Of a stretch of DNA of 64,000 nucleotides, positions 23,331-35,260 are shown piece by piece. Source of the stretch: Halichoerus grypus (Eukaryota > Chordata > Mammalia > Carnivora > Phocidae). A program made the position numbers and the translations under genes. Numbering within the stretch: the stretch's first letter is position 1; each line of letters begins with the position of its first letter. The DNA is taken from positions 8,969,163-9,033,162 of the forward strand of contig NC_135719.1 of NCBI RefSeq assembly GCF_964656455.1, in the 5' to 3' direction. Under the pieces are notes generated by a model. The model saw only the letters and a list, made by a program, of their open reading frames with translations, did no database searches and had not been told where the DNA came from.

Positions 23331-23800
23331 GGAATTCTTAATCTCAGGAAACAAACTGATGGTTGCTGGAGTGGGGGGTGCAGTGGGAGGGATGGGGTGA
23401 CTGGGTGATGGACACTGGGGAGGGTATGTGTTCTGGTAAGCGCTGTGAATTGTGCAAGACTGTTGAATCTGAGATCTGTACCTCTGAAACAAATAATGCA
23501 ATATATGTTAAGAAAGAAAAAAAGAAGAAGAAGAATGTAGCAGGAGGGGAAGAATGAAGGGGGGGAAATCGGAGGGGGAGAAGAACCATGAGAGACGATG
23601 GACTCTGAAAAACAAACTGAGGGTTCTAGAGGGGAGGGGGGTGGGAGGATGGGTTAGCCTGGTGATGGGTATTGAGGAGGGCACGTTCTGCATGGAGCAC
23701 TGGGTGTTATGCACAAACAATGAATCATGGAACACTATATCTAAAACTAATGATGTAACGTATGGGGATTAACATAACAATAAAAAAATTAAAAAAAAAA
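23331..23800 (+). other. L1 copy 1 3'UTR with G-quadruplex-type motif
   Basis: A purine-rich 3'UTR. The run at 23631-23653 has four G tracts (4, 6, 3 and 3 G, loops of 1, 1 and 5), which fits a G-quadruplex. Such motifs are a known feature of mammalian L1 3'UTRs. AATAAA is at 23779-23784, followed by a short 'aaatt' and the A-tail. Confidence 0.75.
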
Positions 23801-23815
23801 AAAGCAAGCAGGACA
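23801..23815 (+). repeat. 3' target-site duplication of the + strand L1
   Basis: aaagcaagcaggaca, identical to 16464-16478; part of its A-run may belong to the L1 tail. Confidence 0.95.
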
Positions 23816-23823
23816 ATTTAATG

Positions 23824-24300
23824 TGGAGACAGTACAGTCACATGATTAACAGCATGGATCCTGGCACCCTGCTGCATTTGAACCCTGGCTTCATCACCTG
23901 CTGGCAACTTTAGTCATGTTAATTAACCTTTCTGTGCCTCAGTTTCCTCCTTTGTAAAATGGCTATAAAAATGGGATGGATGGGGTGCCTGGGTGGCACA
24001 GTCGCTTAAGCATCCAACTCTTGGTTTTGGCTCAGGTCATGATCTCAAGGTTCTGGGATGCAGCCCTGCGTCAGGCCCCATGCTCATCAGGGAGCTGGCT
24101 GGAGATTCTCTCTCTCTCCCTCTCCCTCTGCCCCTCCCACTCATGCCATCCCTCTCTCTCTCTAAAATAAATAAATAAATCTTTTTAAAAAAATGGGATG
24201 GACATCGTAGGGTTGTTATGATCTTTAAATGAGTTAATATTTAAAGAGCCCTTGGAATGCCATCTGACTGAGGCAGGTGTGTGTTTGTTGAATAAGCACC
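23824..24300 (+). mobile_element. MIR SINE interrupted by a CAN-SINE
   Basis: Well-preserved MIR: 'acagcatggatcctggca', 'tttgaaccctggcttcatc', 'ttaacctttctgtgcctcag' and 'ttcctcctttgtaaaatgg'. After the CAN-SINE (23981-24188) it resumes with 'tcgtagggttgttatgat' and 'aaatgagttaatatttaaag'. It begins only about 9 bp past the full-length L1's TSD. Confidence 0.8.
23981..24188 (+). mobile_element. CAN-SINE
   Basis: Starts 'tggggtgcctgggtggcac', has tRNA-like A and B box regions ('ggtggcacagtcgcttaagc', 'ggctcaggtcatgatctc'), a CT-rich run, 'aaaataaataaataaatc' and an A-tail. The 14-bp TSD aaaaatgggatgga is at 23967-23980 and 24189-24202. Confidence 0.95.
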
Positions 24301-25779
24301 AATTTGTCATGCTCCATCCTTAGCCAAGTTCTAACGAGTTAACTGAAAAGGCCAGTTCTGAGACATAATCTTGGACTTCTCAAGTCCTCCCTAATTTATG
24401 AAACGGGGCTGGATGGAGAAAGTGGGAGAGGCTATGTCTCTGCCATGGCTAGATACATTTCTGGAGGAGAACCAGAGATAAAACCTGAAAGCAACACATT
24501 AAATCAAGAACCTGAGCAACTTTATGGAAATACTTGCCGCCAGGCTGGGGGACACAAAGGGCTGAAGGAATATAAGGTGACTTTCTTCACAATGTGCACA
24601 GAATCTGCTCTGCTTTGATTTGAACTTCTCTGGGGGAAGAGAAAGGTGTTTTTCTCTCTCTTTTTTTTTAAATTATGAAAAGGCACTGCAATCAGAGTCT
24701 TCCATTATCACAGGGATAAAATATCAATTTTTGTCAGGATAAAATGAAGCATAGATTGGCCCTGATAGGGAAAATTAAATTTCTGGCCTCCACTTGATTT
24801 GATATTTATCACTCCTTTACTCCAGAAATGTTCTGTCACAAAACATTAAAAAAAAAAAAAAAAAACTTATTCATCACACACCAAACAAACTTAAAGTCTC
24901 TTAGAAAGCAGAACTGACAAATAAAAGGTGTGACTGAGAGAAAATCAAAGGGATGAGTGAGAAAAAGGAATAAAGAAAAAAAATCAGAAATATGAATAAT
25001 ATCAGGTAGCTCAGCAAAGAGGAAAATGTGTGTAGAGAGAGATTGCAAGCATGAGTTTCACAAATGAGAGGCAAAATTCCATTACCTGCTCTCGGCAACA
25101 GGGCTGCCATGTGGTCAATTTCAATTCATTCTTGCAGACAGTTGCTGAGACCACCACATCCCTCCATCTTGGGCAACTGAGGCACAGATCTACAGCAAGT
25201 AGCCAAGTGCTGATCACATCCATGTTGCTACCTTTCCCCACTCAAACTTTTGGGATCAGAAAGATTCAGAGGACTCAAAATTAGCTTTTCAAAATGAGCT
25301 CCTCTGTCAAAAAGTTCAGACCTTTCCATGTCAACTTGAATAGTTTTGATGAATCTCTAGCTTAGAAGTCTGATATAGGAGATCAAAATTAGGTTAATTA
25401 TAATTAATCCATTTTTTTAAAAAAATGTTTCCATCCATTTGGACATTGGTGTGACCCTTGTTTCAGGTATTATCATTTGTCTGTTGTAGAAATGGGACTT
25501 TTCTTTCCCTCACTTGGAAAGGCAGTCCTTGAAGTGAAAAAAAAATTATATATATAATTATTATTATGTATGTAAACATATGTATATGTACATTATTGTT
25601 GTATATGTAAAGAAATCACACATACACACACACACACACACACGTGACATATAAATTAATGAGCCTACTTCAGGTTGTCTAAACACTAGTGCTAGAGGTA
25701 ATAATCATAATAGCTTGAAATTCAACACTGTACTGAATTAGGACAAGATTTGATCTGTTATCTAGTTAATGTACCACGT
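24301..25779. other. Unique sequence with microsatellites
   Basis: No gene or repeat family recognised at 24301-25535. 25540-25645 holds TA/TATG runs and a (CA)10 array at about 25624-25643. A poly(A) run of about 20 lies at 24847-24865 without a recognisable element attached. Confidence 0.4.
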
Positions 25780-25903
25780 CAATTCAATTTAAATGAAGAT
25801 TCTACTATGTCCTAGGGAAGGTGCTCTATTAAGTAACAAAGAATCAAAAAATGGTGACTGAAAAACAGTCCCTGCCTTTACAGAGATGATAAATATCATT
25901 GTT
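25780..25903 (-). mobile_element. Probable L2 3' end
   Basis: 'ttctactatgtcctaggg', 'ggtgctctattaag' and 'cagtccctgcctttacag' follow the reverse complement of the L2 3' end ('cctactatgtgccaggcac...tccctgccctcatgg'). It is short and diverged, and a young L1 is inserted at its right side. Confidence 0.45.
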
Positions 25904-25914
25904 AAGAAGCTAAG

Positions 25915-26306
25915 AAATTCTACCATTTACAACGACATGGATGGAACCGTAGGGTATTATGGTAAATGAAATAAGTCAATCAGAGAAAGACAATTATATG
26001 GTTTCACTCATATGTGGAATTTAAGAAACAAAACAGGATCATAGGGGAAGGGAGGGAAAAACAAAATAAGATGTAATCAGAGAGGGAGACAAACCATAAG
26101 AGACCCTTGACTCTAGGAAACAAACTGAGGGTTGCTGGAGGGGAGGTGGGGGGGGGCTGGGGTAACTGGGTGACGGGTATTAAGGAGGGCACGTGATGTA
26201 ATGAGCATTGGGTGTTGTATGCAACTGATGAATAACTGAACTTTACTGAAACTAATGATACACTACATGTTAACGAATTGAATTTAAATAAAATAAGTTT
26301 TAAAAA
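25915..26306 (+). mobile_element. Young L1, 5'-truncated copy
   Basis: Matches the last about 390 bp of the full-length L1s: 'ccatttacaacgacatggatgg' (end of ORF2), 'caaactgagggttgctgg', 'gggcacgtgatgtaatgag', 'gttaacgaattgaatttaaat' and an A-tail. The perfect 11-bp TSD aagaagctaag is at 25904-25914 and 26307-26317. Confidence 0.93.
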
Positions 26307-26317
26307 AAGAAGCTAAG

Positions 26318-26564
26318 GGATACACATTACTATAAAATTTTTTTAAAACAAAGTAAACATGGGATTTCCAATAGGGGGCAGGAATCAGTAAAGAGTCCTT
26401 GGGAGAAAAGATATTTTCTACTACAAAATCCATAGGAAAATATTCTAATCAGAGGGAGGTGGGGAAGTCAATGGCAGATGCATTAAAATTTCAGATTAAA
26501 GCTGCATGTGGTAGAAGTAGGCAATAAGCCAAAGGACACCAGAATGGCTGAAGGTTCTGGAATC
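26318..26564. other. Unique sequence, nothing recognised
   Basis: No gene or repeat recognised. Confidence 0.3.
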
Positions 26565-26715
26565 ATCTCACTTCAGATCAAATGCTAACTAACTCTGTGA
26601 CCAGTGGCAAGTTACTTAAATTATAATAGTACCTACTCCATAGGGTTATTACAATTACTTAACACAACACTTAGCCCAGAGTAAGCACTCATATGTTAGC
26701 TATTATAAATAGCTA
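26565..26715 (+). mobile_element. MIR SINE
   Basis: 'tctgtgaccagtggcaagttac' with 'aatagtacctactccatagg', 'gttattacaattac' and 'cccagagtaagcactca' gives the MIR 3' two-thirds in order. Confidence 0.7.
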
Positions 26716-26779
26716 TTAGTAGCAGTGGTTAAGATATGTGGAGCAGGGTCCTATATTGTGGAGGTCCTATATTGGAATT

Positions 26780-27880
26780 TCAGAGTGTAGTGAATTTTGC
26801 CAGTGAGAAGAAGCGAATGTTGGTGTTTGAAGAGGGTCATGATCTTTCTGGAGGATGTAGGTTATAACTGGAGAGGACAGAGACTGAAGGTGTGGAGATT
26901 ATGGGTGAAGATATTGCAAATGTTTGGGTGACAGAGAGAAAATCAGCTCCACACTAAAGGTGGTGGGAATACAAAAGGAGGGTAGTCACTTGAAAGGAAT
27001 CATAGGTAGGATAGGTAGGTCTGGGCATGGATTATGGAATGAGAAGAAGGAAGACTCAACTCTGATTGCAAAATTTGGGGACTGATAGCTTGAACAATGG
27101 TGGTTTCACAGACAGCACTTAAGGAATGAGCATCAGGAGCTAATTAGGGGGTGGAGGAAGTGGTATAAACTTGGGTTTGCCATGCTGGCTCTGAGATTCT
27201 TACGGGAACCAGGGAGAACACTCTAGCAGGCATTTAGAAATATGAGTCAGTAATTTGGAAGAGAGGTCAGGGCTTAAGTTAATGAATTTGAGAGCCATTT
27301 GCATATAGGTCTATGGCTGAACCTGAGTTAACATATAACACAGCTGAGGGGTAAAATATATATAGAGAGAGAGAGAGAAAGAATGGGTGAAAACTGTTGT
27401 CTGGGGAGTCTGCAATTAGGAAATGGGAAGGGGGAATAGAAAAGTAATCAGCATAATTCTGCCACAGACATCAAGGGCAGAGAGGGCTTCCAGAAGGTGA
27501 AAGAATGCATCACTTGTACCAAAGGGTCATGAAGAATATTAAGAGGACAAAGATTGAGAAGATGTTGCTGGATTTGGCAATCAGAACATCCCTTTTTTAT
27601 TATTTTGATAAATTAAAAAAAAACAGAAAGTTCAATAAGAATATTGGAACAAACACCTACATACCCACCGCTGAGCAGAAGGACTAGATAAGAGGCATAC
27701 AACAAGAGTTTAAGGAGTGAACATGAGTTGGGAAGTGGAGGCTCCAAATGTAAACAAATTACCGTTTCATGAAAAGGTTCAGAATGGAAATGTGAGAGGT
27801 GGCACAGTTACAGGAATATCGTTTTAGGGTAAAGAAACCATTGGATGTCAGGGCAAAGAATGTGTCACTGGAGAAGAATA
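26780..27880 (-). mobile_element. L2 LINE, internal part
   Basis: Reverse complement of L2 ORF2 in decayed form, with 'ttagaaatatgagtcagtaa', 'ggaagagaggtcagggctta', 'agccatttgcatataggtc', 'ggatttggcaatcag' and 'gagttgggaagtggaggc'. It is interrupted at about 27591-27695 by an AT-rich insert containing 'acagaaagttcaataagaat' and 'acacctacatacccacc', which resembles an old L1 3'UTR piece. No coding capacity. Confidence 0.55.
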
Positions 27881-28249
27881 CAGAAAACTGAAGGAGAAAA
27901 TTACTTAAATCAATGAGCACATAAGAAGGAGGTGGGAAAAGAGAGAACTGAGTCCAGAAAGGGAAGTTGGACTTTGCTATCCAAAAGATCCTTTTTCATC
28001 CTATGTAGGAACAAAAGCTTAGATGGAGAATAGACATCAAGAGTAAATTTGGGGGGAAAAAAAAAAAACAGGAAAGGGAAGGAAGTTCAGGTGGAATAGT
28101 TTTAATTTTGAGGGAAACAATGAATTTCAAGACCTGAGTTATCAAGCACAAGCCCACTCCACTCTCATGCCAGTTCTGGAATTCTCTGTATACCATCCCT
28201 GGCAAACAATCAGTCAGCCTTGACTTACTTCAGTAGATAAGATTTCACT
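27881..28249. other. Unique sequence, nothing recognised
   Basis: Contains an A-run at about 28059-28069. No gene seen. Confidence 0.3.
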
Positions 28250-28476
28250 ATCACATAAATTAGTGAACTTCATTTCTAGATTGTTCAAATCAGAAGGAAG
28301 TTCTTTATCTTTATCCTGGGCTGAAATCTGCTTTCCTGTAACTATTACACCTCAATCCTGCATCTGCCTGCTGAGACCACAGGAATTTCGGTAAATCCCT
28401 CTTTTACATGACTCCCTAACAAATATTTCAAGATAACAATCATGTCCCAGCTGAGTTACCTGGTGCTAGCTAAAAT
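28250..28476. mobile_element. Ancient CR1/L3-like LINE fragment
   Basis: 'aagttctttatctttatcc', 'ctgctttcctgtaactatta', 'tttacatgactccctaaca' and 'tatttcaagataacaatcatg' follow the order of the CR1/L3 3' region as I remember it ('tcttccacatgacagcc...tatttgaagacagctatcatgtccc'). A young L1 is inserted at its right edge. The assignment rests on memory of the consensus. Confidence 0.45.
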
Positions 28477-28492
28477 ATTCCCTGAGTCCTCA

Positions 28493-28588
28493 CACCTGCA
28501 CCCCAATGTTTATAGCAGCATCAACAATAGCCAAAGTATGGAAAGAGCCTAAATGTCCATCGACAGATGAATGGATAAAGAAGATGTG

Positions 28589-28637
<49 letters not shown>

Positions 28638-29087
28638 CACACACAATGGAGTTTACTCAGCCATCAAGAAGAATGAAATCTTGCCATTTGCAACAAGATG
28701 GATGGAGCTAGAGTGTATTATGCTAAGCAAAATAGAAAGACAAATACCAAATGATTTCACTTACTTGTGGAATTTAAGAAACAAAACAGTGGAACATAGG
28801 AGAAGAAAGAAAAAAAAAGAAAGGGAGGCAAATCATAAGAGACTCTTAACTATAGAGAAGAAAGCGAGGGTTGCTGGAGGGAGGTGGGTTGGGAAGATGG
28901 GCTAAATGGGTGATGGGTATTAAGGAGGGCACTTGTGATGAGCACTGGGTGTTATATGTAAGTGATGAATCACTAAATTCTACTCTGAAACCATTAGTAC
29001 ACTATATGTTAACAAACTAGAATTTAAATAAAAACTTGAAACAAAAAAATTTAAAAGATAAAGTTTTAATGGTGAGAAAAAGAAAAG
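28493..29087 (+). mobile_element. Young L1, 5'-truncated copy with a GT expansion
   Basis: Starts within the ORF2 3' part ('caatgtttatagcagcatc', 'ggaaagagcctaaatgtcc') and runs through the ORF2 end and the 3'UTR to an A-rich tail. The 16-bp TSD attccctgagtcctca is at 28477-28492 and 29088-29103. The stretch that is 'tatatatatacaatgg' in the full-length copies has here become (GT)22 (28591-28634). Confidence 0.93.
28591..28634. repeat. (GT)22 microsatellite born inside an L1
   Basis: Perfect GT array replacing the short TA run of L1 ORF2; followed by 'atacacacacaatgg', so GT and CA runs lie back to back. Confidence 0.95.
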
Positions 29088-29103
29088 ATTCCCTGAGTCC
29101 TCA

Positions 29104-30875
29104 ATGTGCTCTTATCCATGAAAAAGCTCACTGATGCTCTCAATGTTTGTTCACAGAAAAATAGGAAACAAGGTTATCTTTAGGAAATACGAGCATAGAA
29201 TTAGGTTTTAGGACTCAAACAAAGGGAGAGTGTTTAGATCAGTTGGTGTGGATATTGCTGTGTGATCCTGGACATTCATAGTACTCATCTAGGACTTGGC
29301 AGGCTCAAATGTAAAGTGAGAATCTCTATCACCTTACTTCTCCATCATGCTCCACAGAAGAGGCTGCAAAACCAAACACCAGCGATACTGTCCAAAGGAA
29401 CACCTCCTCATCTGCCTTTGGGTAAAACCCTAACTCTTGCTCCAAACAAAAGCCTTGGTCATGGGAACTGTAGCCTTGGTTTTCATATCCTTCCCTTGTG
29501 ACTCTCAGGGTGAAACACCCCTGCATATCATCAAAATAGGAAACACAGCAGAGGACCTGTGCTAAGTCCATCTGGTTTACCATAAGAGATAACTTGGGAT
29601 CAGCTTCTAATTCTACCTAGACTCTAAACTAGAGCCAGCATGCTGGCTTCTTATTATCCCTCATCTTCAGAAAAACGAGGGCTACACCAAGATTTGGACA
29701 TTAACTGATCTTCCAGAAAGGTATCTGACTCCCTGAACGACCTATCCACACCCCCACACACACCATTTCTCCATTATCTGACTAAGAGAAACATGCTTTT
29801 TCTGTTTTCCTAGATATAAATCTACATGTTTTTTTTTCCCCAAGTTTTTTCTACCCAAGCCTCTCTCTGGGTTAACTCCAAAAAATTCTATTTTAACCTC
29901 TTTGGTTTGATTCCCAATTAGTCTCTGTATTTCTCACTTGTATTCTCTTTTTCCCCTTCCCAGACTCACCAAACAACCTCTCCCTCTGCTGTTGTGCTTC
30001 CTGTCAATCTAGGTCTTGCTTATCATAAATTAGCATTTTTCAGTATCCACCCTGAGATTTATAATACAAAGACAGACCTGTTGACGACATAAGGCGTGCA
30101 CACAAGTGGCCCTGAAGCCTAGGGGGCTGTCCGTCCCCGCTGGTGCTGAAGAGGAGACAACAAACACCGGGGTGGCTCCCACGAGCATTTCATTAAATTC
30201 TTATGATCAGAATGTTTGAGAAGAAAGAAGCAGGAGCTGTTTCTCTGCATAAACTCATGGGTGAGCTTTCAAAACACAGCGAATCACAAATAAGGAAAAC
30301 CTGCAAGAAATGTCACCATGGGAAAAGAACAGGCTCAGTGGTGATAGAAACCAAATCCTCATACCCTCCTTCACCTGCTATGCCCCAATCCACAGGAAGC
30401 GAAGATCTCAGTGTTTCCAAAGAGCCAATTTCCAGTTCTATTTTTAACACATTAGAAAACTCTTTTGGAAAGAAGAGCTCTATACCTGTATACATATACA
30501 CTACACACACATATATATTGGCTGGAAGGTTCATCAAATTTCACAAAAGTGTGAATGAAGGCTGAAGCTGGGTTTGAGTTTCTGAAAATTTTTGTGAGCC
30601 ATCAGCTCTCAAAAGCAGATAGTATGATAATCTCACACATGGAGATTCTCTCCTTAATTAATCATTGAAGACATTTAAAAAGGTCGAGGTGCATCATGCT
30701 CCCAGTCCAACTTCGGTAGGGAGGACCAGAAGCACCTGACATTAAGACCTATATACACCCATACTATGTATTCCAGCTTGTTAATGTAGTGTATGGCACT
30801 TTTCCTGAGATACTGTGTGTGCACACACATTTTTAAAAAATGATGCATATGTCTATATAAACATAGATATGAGAA
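29104..30875. other. Unique sequence, no gene supported
   Basis: A small CpG-containing patch lies at 30080-30185 just before a 120-codon open frame (30203-30565) that has no recognisable domain. No repeat recognised apart from a short CA/TA run near 30500-30520. Confidence 0.3.
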
Positions 30876-31459
30876 TGTATTATTTCTCTATTGCTGCCAT
30901 AAAAAGTTAACACAAACTTAGAGGCCTAAGACAAAAGCAGTATCTCTCACACAGTTCCATAGGCTGGAAACCCAACAAAGTCATCACCAGGCAGAAATCA
31001 AGGTGTCACCTGTCCAGAGCTCTTATTTGGAGGCTCCGTTTGCAGCTCATCCAAGTTGCTGGCAGAATTCTGTCTCTTGCTGTTTTAGGGCTCAGAGCCC
31101 CATCTCCTCGCTGGCTGTCATCTTGGAGCCCCTCTTAGCTTCCTTCTTCCATCTTCAGAATCAGCAACAATACATCAAGTTTCTTTCCGTGCTTCCAGTC
31201 TTTCTGGCTTCCCCTTCTACCACATGGCTTCTGAGTCCTTTTCCACTGCATCTGCTTGCAGCTACGGAAAGTTCTCTGTTTTTAAGGGCTGGCACGAATA
31301 GATTTGGCCCACTTTATAATCCAGGATAAACTCCCTATGTTAAGGTCCATAACTTTAATTATATCTGCAGGATTCCTCTGACATGTAAAGTAACCTATTC
31401 TCGGGATCAAGGGATTAAGGCAAGGACATCTTTGAGGGTCCATTATCTGGCCTACCACA
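30876..31459 (-). mobile_element. MLT1-type (MaLR) LTR
   Basis: Reverse complement of an MLT1-class LTR: 'ttctctattgctgcca', 'caaacttagaggcctaagac', 'cagttccataggctgga', 'aatcaaggtgtcacc', 'ttataatccaggataaact', 'tatgttaaggtcc' and 'ggacatctttgagggtccat' to 'cctaccaca'. It opens TG and closes CA in the + reading. It is diverged and non-functional. Confidence 0.7.
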
Positions 31460-33934
31460 CTGAATGTCTCATCTAAATTCCTTTTTATACTAAAGTTCCA
31501 ACTGACATTTCAGGAATATTAGCTGATTATCCAGAACTATGCACATCACTTTAAGATGTCTCTCCTCTTTGTTATCATTTTTCACATGTGTAAATCCACT
31601 TAACCTTATTTAGCCATTGGTTATCCCACTGCTGACTTCCCCTTAGAGCCCCATTCAATTCCTGAACCATTCCATACATGGCGAAGACCAAAGGCCCATG
31701 CCGCAACTGAGTCAACAAGAGTGCGCTGTGACCACTGGTCCATCTCACACAGAGGTTAAAAACTTGTCCCTGCATTTCATCTATTATCAAGGATCCAATC
31801 ACGAACCCTATAACGCCTCAGCATCATCATATTATCACTGGGATGACCGTATCAGCCCTCTCTGGGCTTTCCCGATATTTTTCCAGTTCCCCAAATGAAC
31901 CCCCTTCTTACTTCTGTCTACCTAACCCACATCTTAGAGTAATTTTACATTAACTTTCCATCTACTTGGATGTCCCTCAGAGACCAGCATCTGGAGTAAG
32001 AAACAAATTCTGTTGTTCCATATGCCAGGTCTGGGCATGCCCCCTGCTCTAGCATACGGAAGGCATGGCAGCCATGCCATGTAGCGTCTGCCTCCTTGGG
32101 GAGGTTAAGTGCAGATCATCTGCCTCATTAATGTCCTCCACAGAGCCACACTCTCTGGAGTTAAAGTATCATCCTGTGATATAGTCAGTACACTCTGTCT
32201 TGACACATGCATGAAAGAAAAAAGCAGCTGCTTTGTCTAGGGTAGCTCAGATCAATTTTGTCATTCACAACTACCACTACAGTAAGCTTCTCATTGCCCA
32301 GCACAACTCCATGGCCTGGTTCTCATATGAGTCTCATCTGTCAGGTGTTTGTTGGGGCATCTGGTCCCTTTTTCCTAATTTTACTTCCATGGTGCCCTAA
32401 AAATCTGGACTCGGTTATTGGGTATTTTTGCTATCAAATCTTTCCTCTGTGGCTATTTATGCATTCTCCCTCCCACTCAAAAATTGAATTCTAGTGGCTT
32501 TCATCCAAAGGATATGTCCTGCAGTTTCCAAAATAAACCTCTCTTATACCTGTGTTCCCCTGGACATTCATTATTTCCCTTATCCTTCAAATTATTTTAT
32601 CATAAAATCATATGCATTGCAAAATTTTTGGCAAGGCTTTCTAAATGTGAAGAAAGAAGAATGACATTTTTGTTCTCCTAGCAAGGCAAGGCCTTCTACT
32701 TTGTAATCATGATGGGTTTCATTAATGTTCTCCCCAGCCCACTATTCTTTCATTAGTAAATGAAGCTTGACCTGGAGCTGGCCTCCGTGGCAGCCCATTA
32801 GCTACGTCCTCACAGTTAAGAACATCACTTTGTACTGATGGCCTTTGTTTACAGGCATGAAACCAGATTGAAGCTGCAAGACTGTCCTGATCCTGGCCAA
32901 TTTAATTTCACAAATAGAGTTTCGTGAAACTCTGTCTTAACTTTTCCTGGCAATAGCCTGAATATTTTCAAATAGCCCGCTGCCAAACCAACTGACATCC
33001 CCCCACTCAGCTCTTCTGAAAAGCTTGGTGGAAAAGCTACAATAGAAAACAGACTGTTAGTTCAGCATAACTGAAAATCTCATCTGACCCTTTGTGGGCA
33101 ACTCTCTGTCCACCTCCCTGAATTTCTTTCAACTGGCAGCCACTGAAACAGATGCTTCATAAAAAGAATGACATACTCCCTAAGAGAAGATTGTTAACAT
33201 CTCTTTTATATAATTAAAACAACGATTTGGCATGTTTTCTGCCATATTTATAGAACACAGAGCAATGCATGATCTCTTATGACTACTAGGCCATTTTCTT
33301 TCTAACTTAAGAGGTTTGTCTTATCCTGAGGTCTAGAAAATAGAGTGGTAGGGAAGAATTAAAGTGCTTAACACAAGCAAAGATATGAAGCAATGAAAAT
33401 ATTGCTCTGTGAAAACATCCATGGCCCAGTGGGCCATGTCCTGATGGAAAAAATACATGGATGCATGGGCAAATTTTCAGCAGAACATTTCATAGAAAAA
33501 ATAAATTAAACAAGTGCACTTAAGTGATATCCAAGTGGTCAATTTTTGTATATGAGAAAAGAATTAAGGCAAGGGAAAATCATTCTTATATTCAATTAAC
33601 TGACTTAAGTCTATTCTGCATAGTTACGCCAGATCTACCCAGAACTTTATGTTGGAAGCCCACATGTGGAGGACGCATGGTCTTCCTTGACTGTGGATAG
33701 AGTACCAGTGGTACCAATGGTAACAGTGAAGGTGCAAGGTCACTCCTGACATATGTGATGCTCTAAACCTTGCCTTTGGAAGGCCCCAGCTTTTATCACT
33801 CGGTTCATGTGCTGTCAATCCGATCATGTGTGAATATTAAGGTTTACACTTGCATACTTTTTTTAAAGGGCTAGTGAGGAATGGGTTCATCTTATAGTGA
33901 TCATCACCGAAGATTTTTAGAGGTGATTTCCTTT
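31460..33934. other. Unique sequence, no gene seen
   Basis: About 2.5 kb without a recognisable repeat or exon. The part around 32760-33010 is rather evenly composed and repeat-free, and could hold a conserved noncoding element, but I have no positive evidence. Confidence 0.3.
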
Positions 33935-33935
33935 T

Positions 33936-34131
33936 GGGGCACCTGGGTGGCTCAGTCAGTTAAGCGTCTGACTCGGTTTCAGCTCAGGTCATGATCTCCA
34001 GGTCGGGAGATCTAGCCCCAAGTCAGGTTCCATGCTCAGCAGGGAGTCAACTTCCCCTCTCCCTCTCCCTCTGTCCCTCCCCCCACTCACACGCCTGTGC
34101 TCTAAGTAAATATCTTTTGAAAAAAAAATTA
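33936..34131 (+). mobile_element. CAN-SINE
   Basis: 'ggggcacctgggtggctcag' start, tRNA-like head, 'catgctcagcagggagtcaa', a CT-rich run, then an A-tail. TSD atttccttt at 33926-33934 and 34132-34140. Confidence 0.93.
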
Positions 34132-34140
34132 ATTTCCTTT

Positions 34141-34724
34141 CACAAAGTTTCTACAAGAGCAGACATTTGATCCCTAGAGGAAAACAGGTCAACTTCCGAC
34201 AACCCTGTATTCAGATGTATTTAGCCACTGATGTCTTACACTAAAAGTTTCACATTTCTGGATTTTTATAAGTTTATATCCAAAAGGGTCAAATATGAAA
34301 CACATATTTCTACATGTATTTCCACTAGGGACATACAGCTTCTGTATGTCCACACCTCTGTTCCATCTTCTGCTTTCTCCCTAAGCTGAGACCACTTTAT
34401 TTCTGTATGAATGGTAGCATCAGAAAGATTTTCACACTTATTTCTTTCTGGTTCATCTAGTTTAGATGAAACATACATGAAGGGTGTTCACTCACGTTAG
34501 AAGTAAATTCCACGGTATCAGACACATGGCTTATGGATCTCCTCAGTCATTCCCCCTTCTTGTGTAGAAAAGCGGGCTAGGAATGTTGTCTTCCTAAAGA
34601 GACCACACCTTACAAGCACAGGCTCATGTGATACCATTTCCATACACTATCTTCTGTGTCTGCACTCTGTGGGCCCATCACCTTCCCTTGACTCAACGAA
34701 CAACCACTCAGAACCTTTTACAGA
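34141..34724. other. Unique sequence, nothing recognised
   Basis: No gene or repeat family recognised. Confidence 0.3.
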
Positions 34725-34925
34725 AGCTCGGCAGGCAGCATGCACGGTTGAAACATCATGGGCTTAAAATTCAACCCTGAGTCTGTCACTGTTTTGTGAT
34801 CTTTAGTTCCCTTGTTCCAAAGTGAGAATAGCAATCGCCACCTCATTGGGTTGTCCTAACAATTAAATGAGAAAATGGAAAAAGTGCCTGGCACACAGCA
34901 ATCACTCAAGGCTGTGTTACTTCCT
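34725..34925 (+). mobile_element. MIR SINE
   Basis: 'catcatgggcttaaaattc', 'gtgatctttagttccc', 'gccacctcattgggttgtc' and 'attaaatgagaaaatgg' followed by 'gtgcctggcacacagcaat' are MIR in order, including its 3' tail. Confidence 0.75.
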
Positions 34926-35059
34926 CTTCCGTGCTTCCTTCTTCCCAGGCAAACTCCCAGCCTCACCACGCATGTATTTATACCTCCTGGTTGTGCTGCT
35001 TTCCTGAAACAGGAAAAGATGCTTGTCCCAGCTTTTCTATGGATAAAAAATATTTCCTT

Positions 35060-35260
35060 AGTATCTTTGTCACATTCTTTATGTTGTAGCCTGCTTGACC
35101 CTAACAACACTACATACAAGGTATCTATCACTCTTCTCATTTTACAGATGGAAATATTTAAGCTCAGAGAGAACACGAGATTCCCAAAGAGTTGGAAATT
35201 CAGCCCTTCTCCTGCCTTCCACTCCAGGGCTCTTTCCATTAGACCACGCATCCTCTATGT
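35060..35260 (-). mobile_element. MIR SINE, decayed
   Basis: 'cttctcattttacagatgg', 'tttaagctcagagag' and 'tccattagaccacgc' fit a reverse-complement MIR. The 'ccaaggtcacacagc' block is lost. Confidence 0.55.

Larger units (their letters stand above)
16479..23800 (+). mobile_element. Full-length L1 retrotransposon, copy 1
   Basis: A complete LINE-1 of about 7.3 kb. It has a GC-rich 5'UTR starting 'ggagcaagatggcggagg', ORF1 (18539-19435, intact), ORF2 (19517-23330, disabled), a 3'UTR with a G-rich motif, AATAAA (23779-23784) and a poly(A) tail. A perfect 15-bp TSD (16464-16478 and 23801-23815) bounds it, so the insertion is recent enough for the TSD to be undamaged. L1 moves by target-primed reverse transcription: ORF1p packages the RNA and ORF2p supplies endonuclease and reverse transcriptase. 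This copy carries a stop and two frameshifts in ORF2, so it cannot be autonomous. A CAN-SINE later inserted at 18142-18343. Confidence 0.97.

Noticed and set aside
23981..24188. Possible tRNA gene
   Set aside because: The tRNA-like head is that of the CAN-SINE; it has a TSD, CT run and A-tail, and no cloverleaf or terminator.
30203..30565. 120-codon open frame
   Set aside because: No recognisable domain; ends in simple-sequence CA/TA; no supporting promoter or splice signals.
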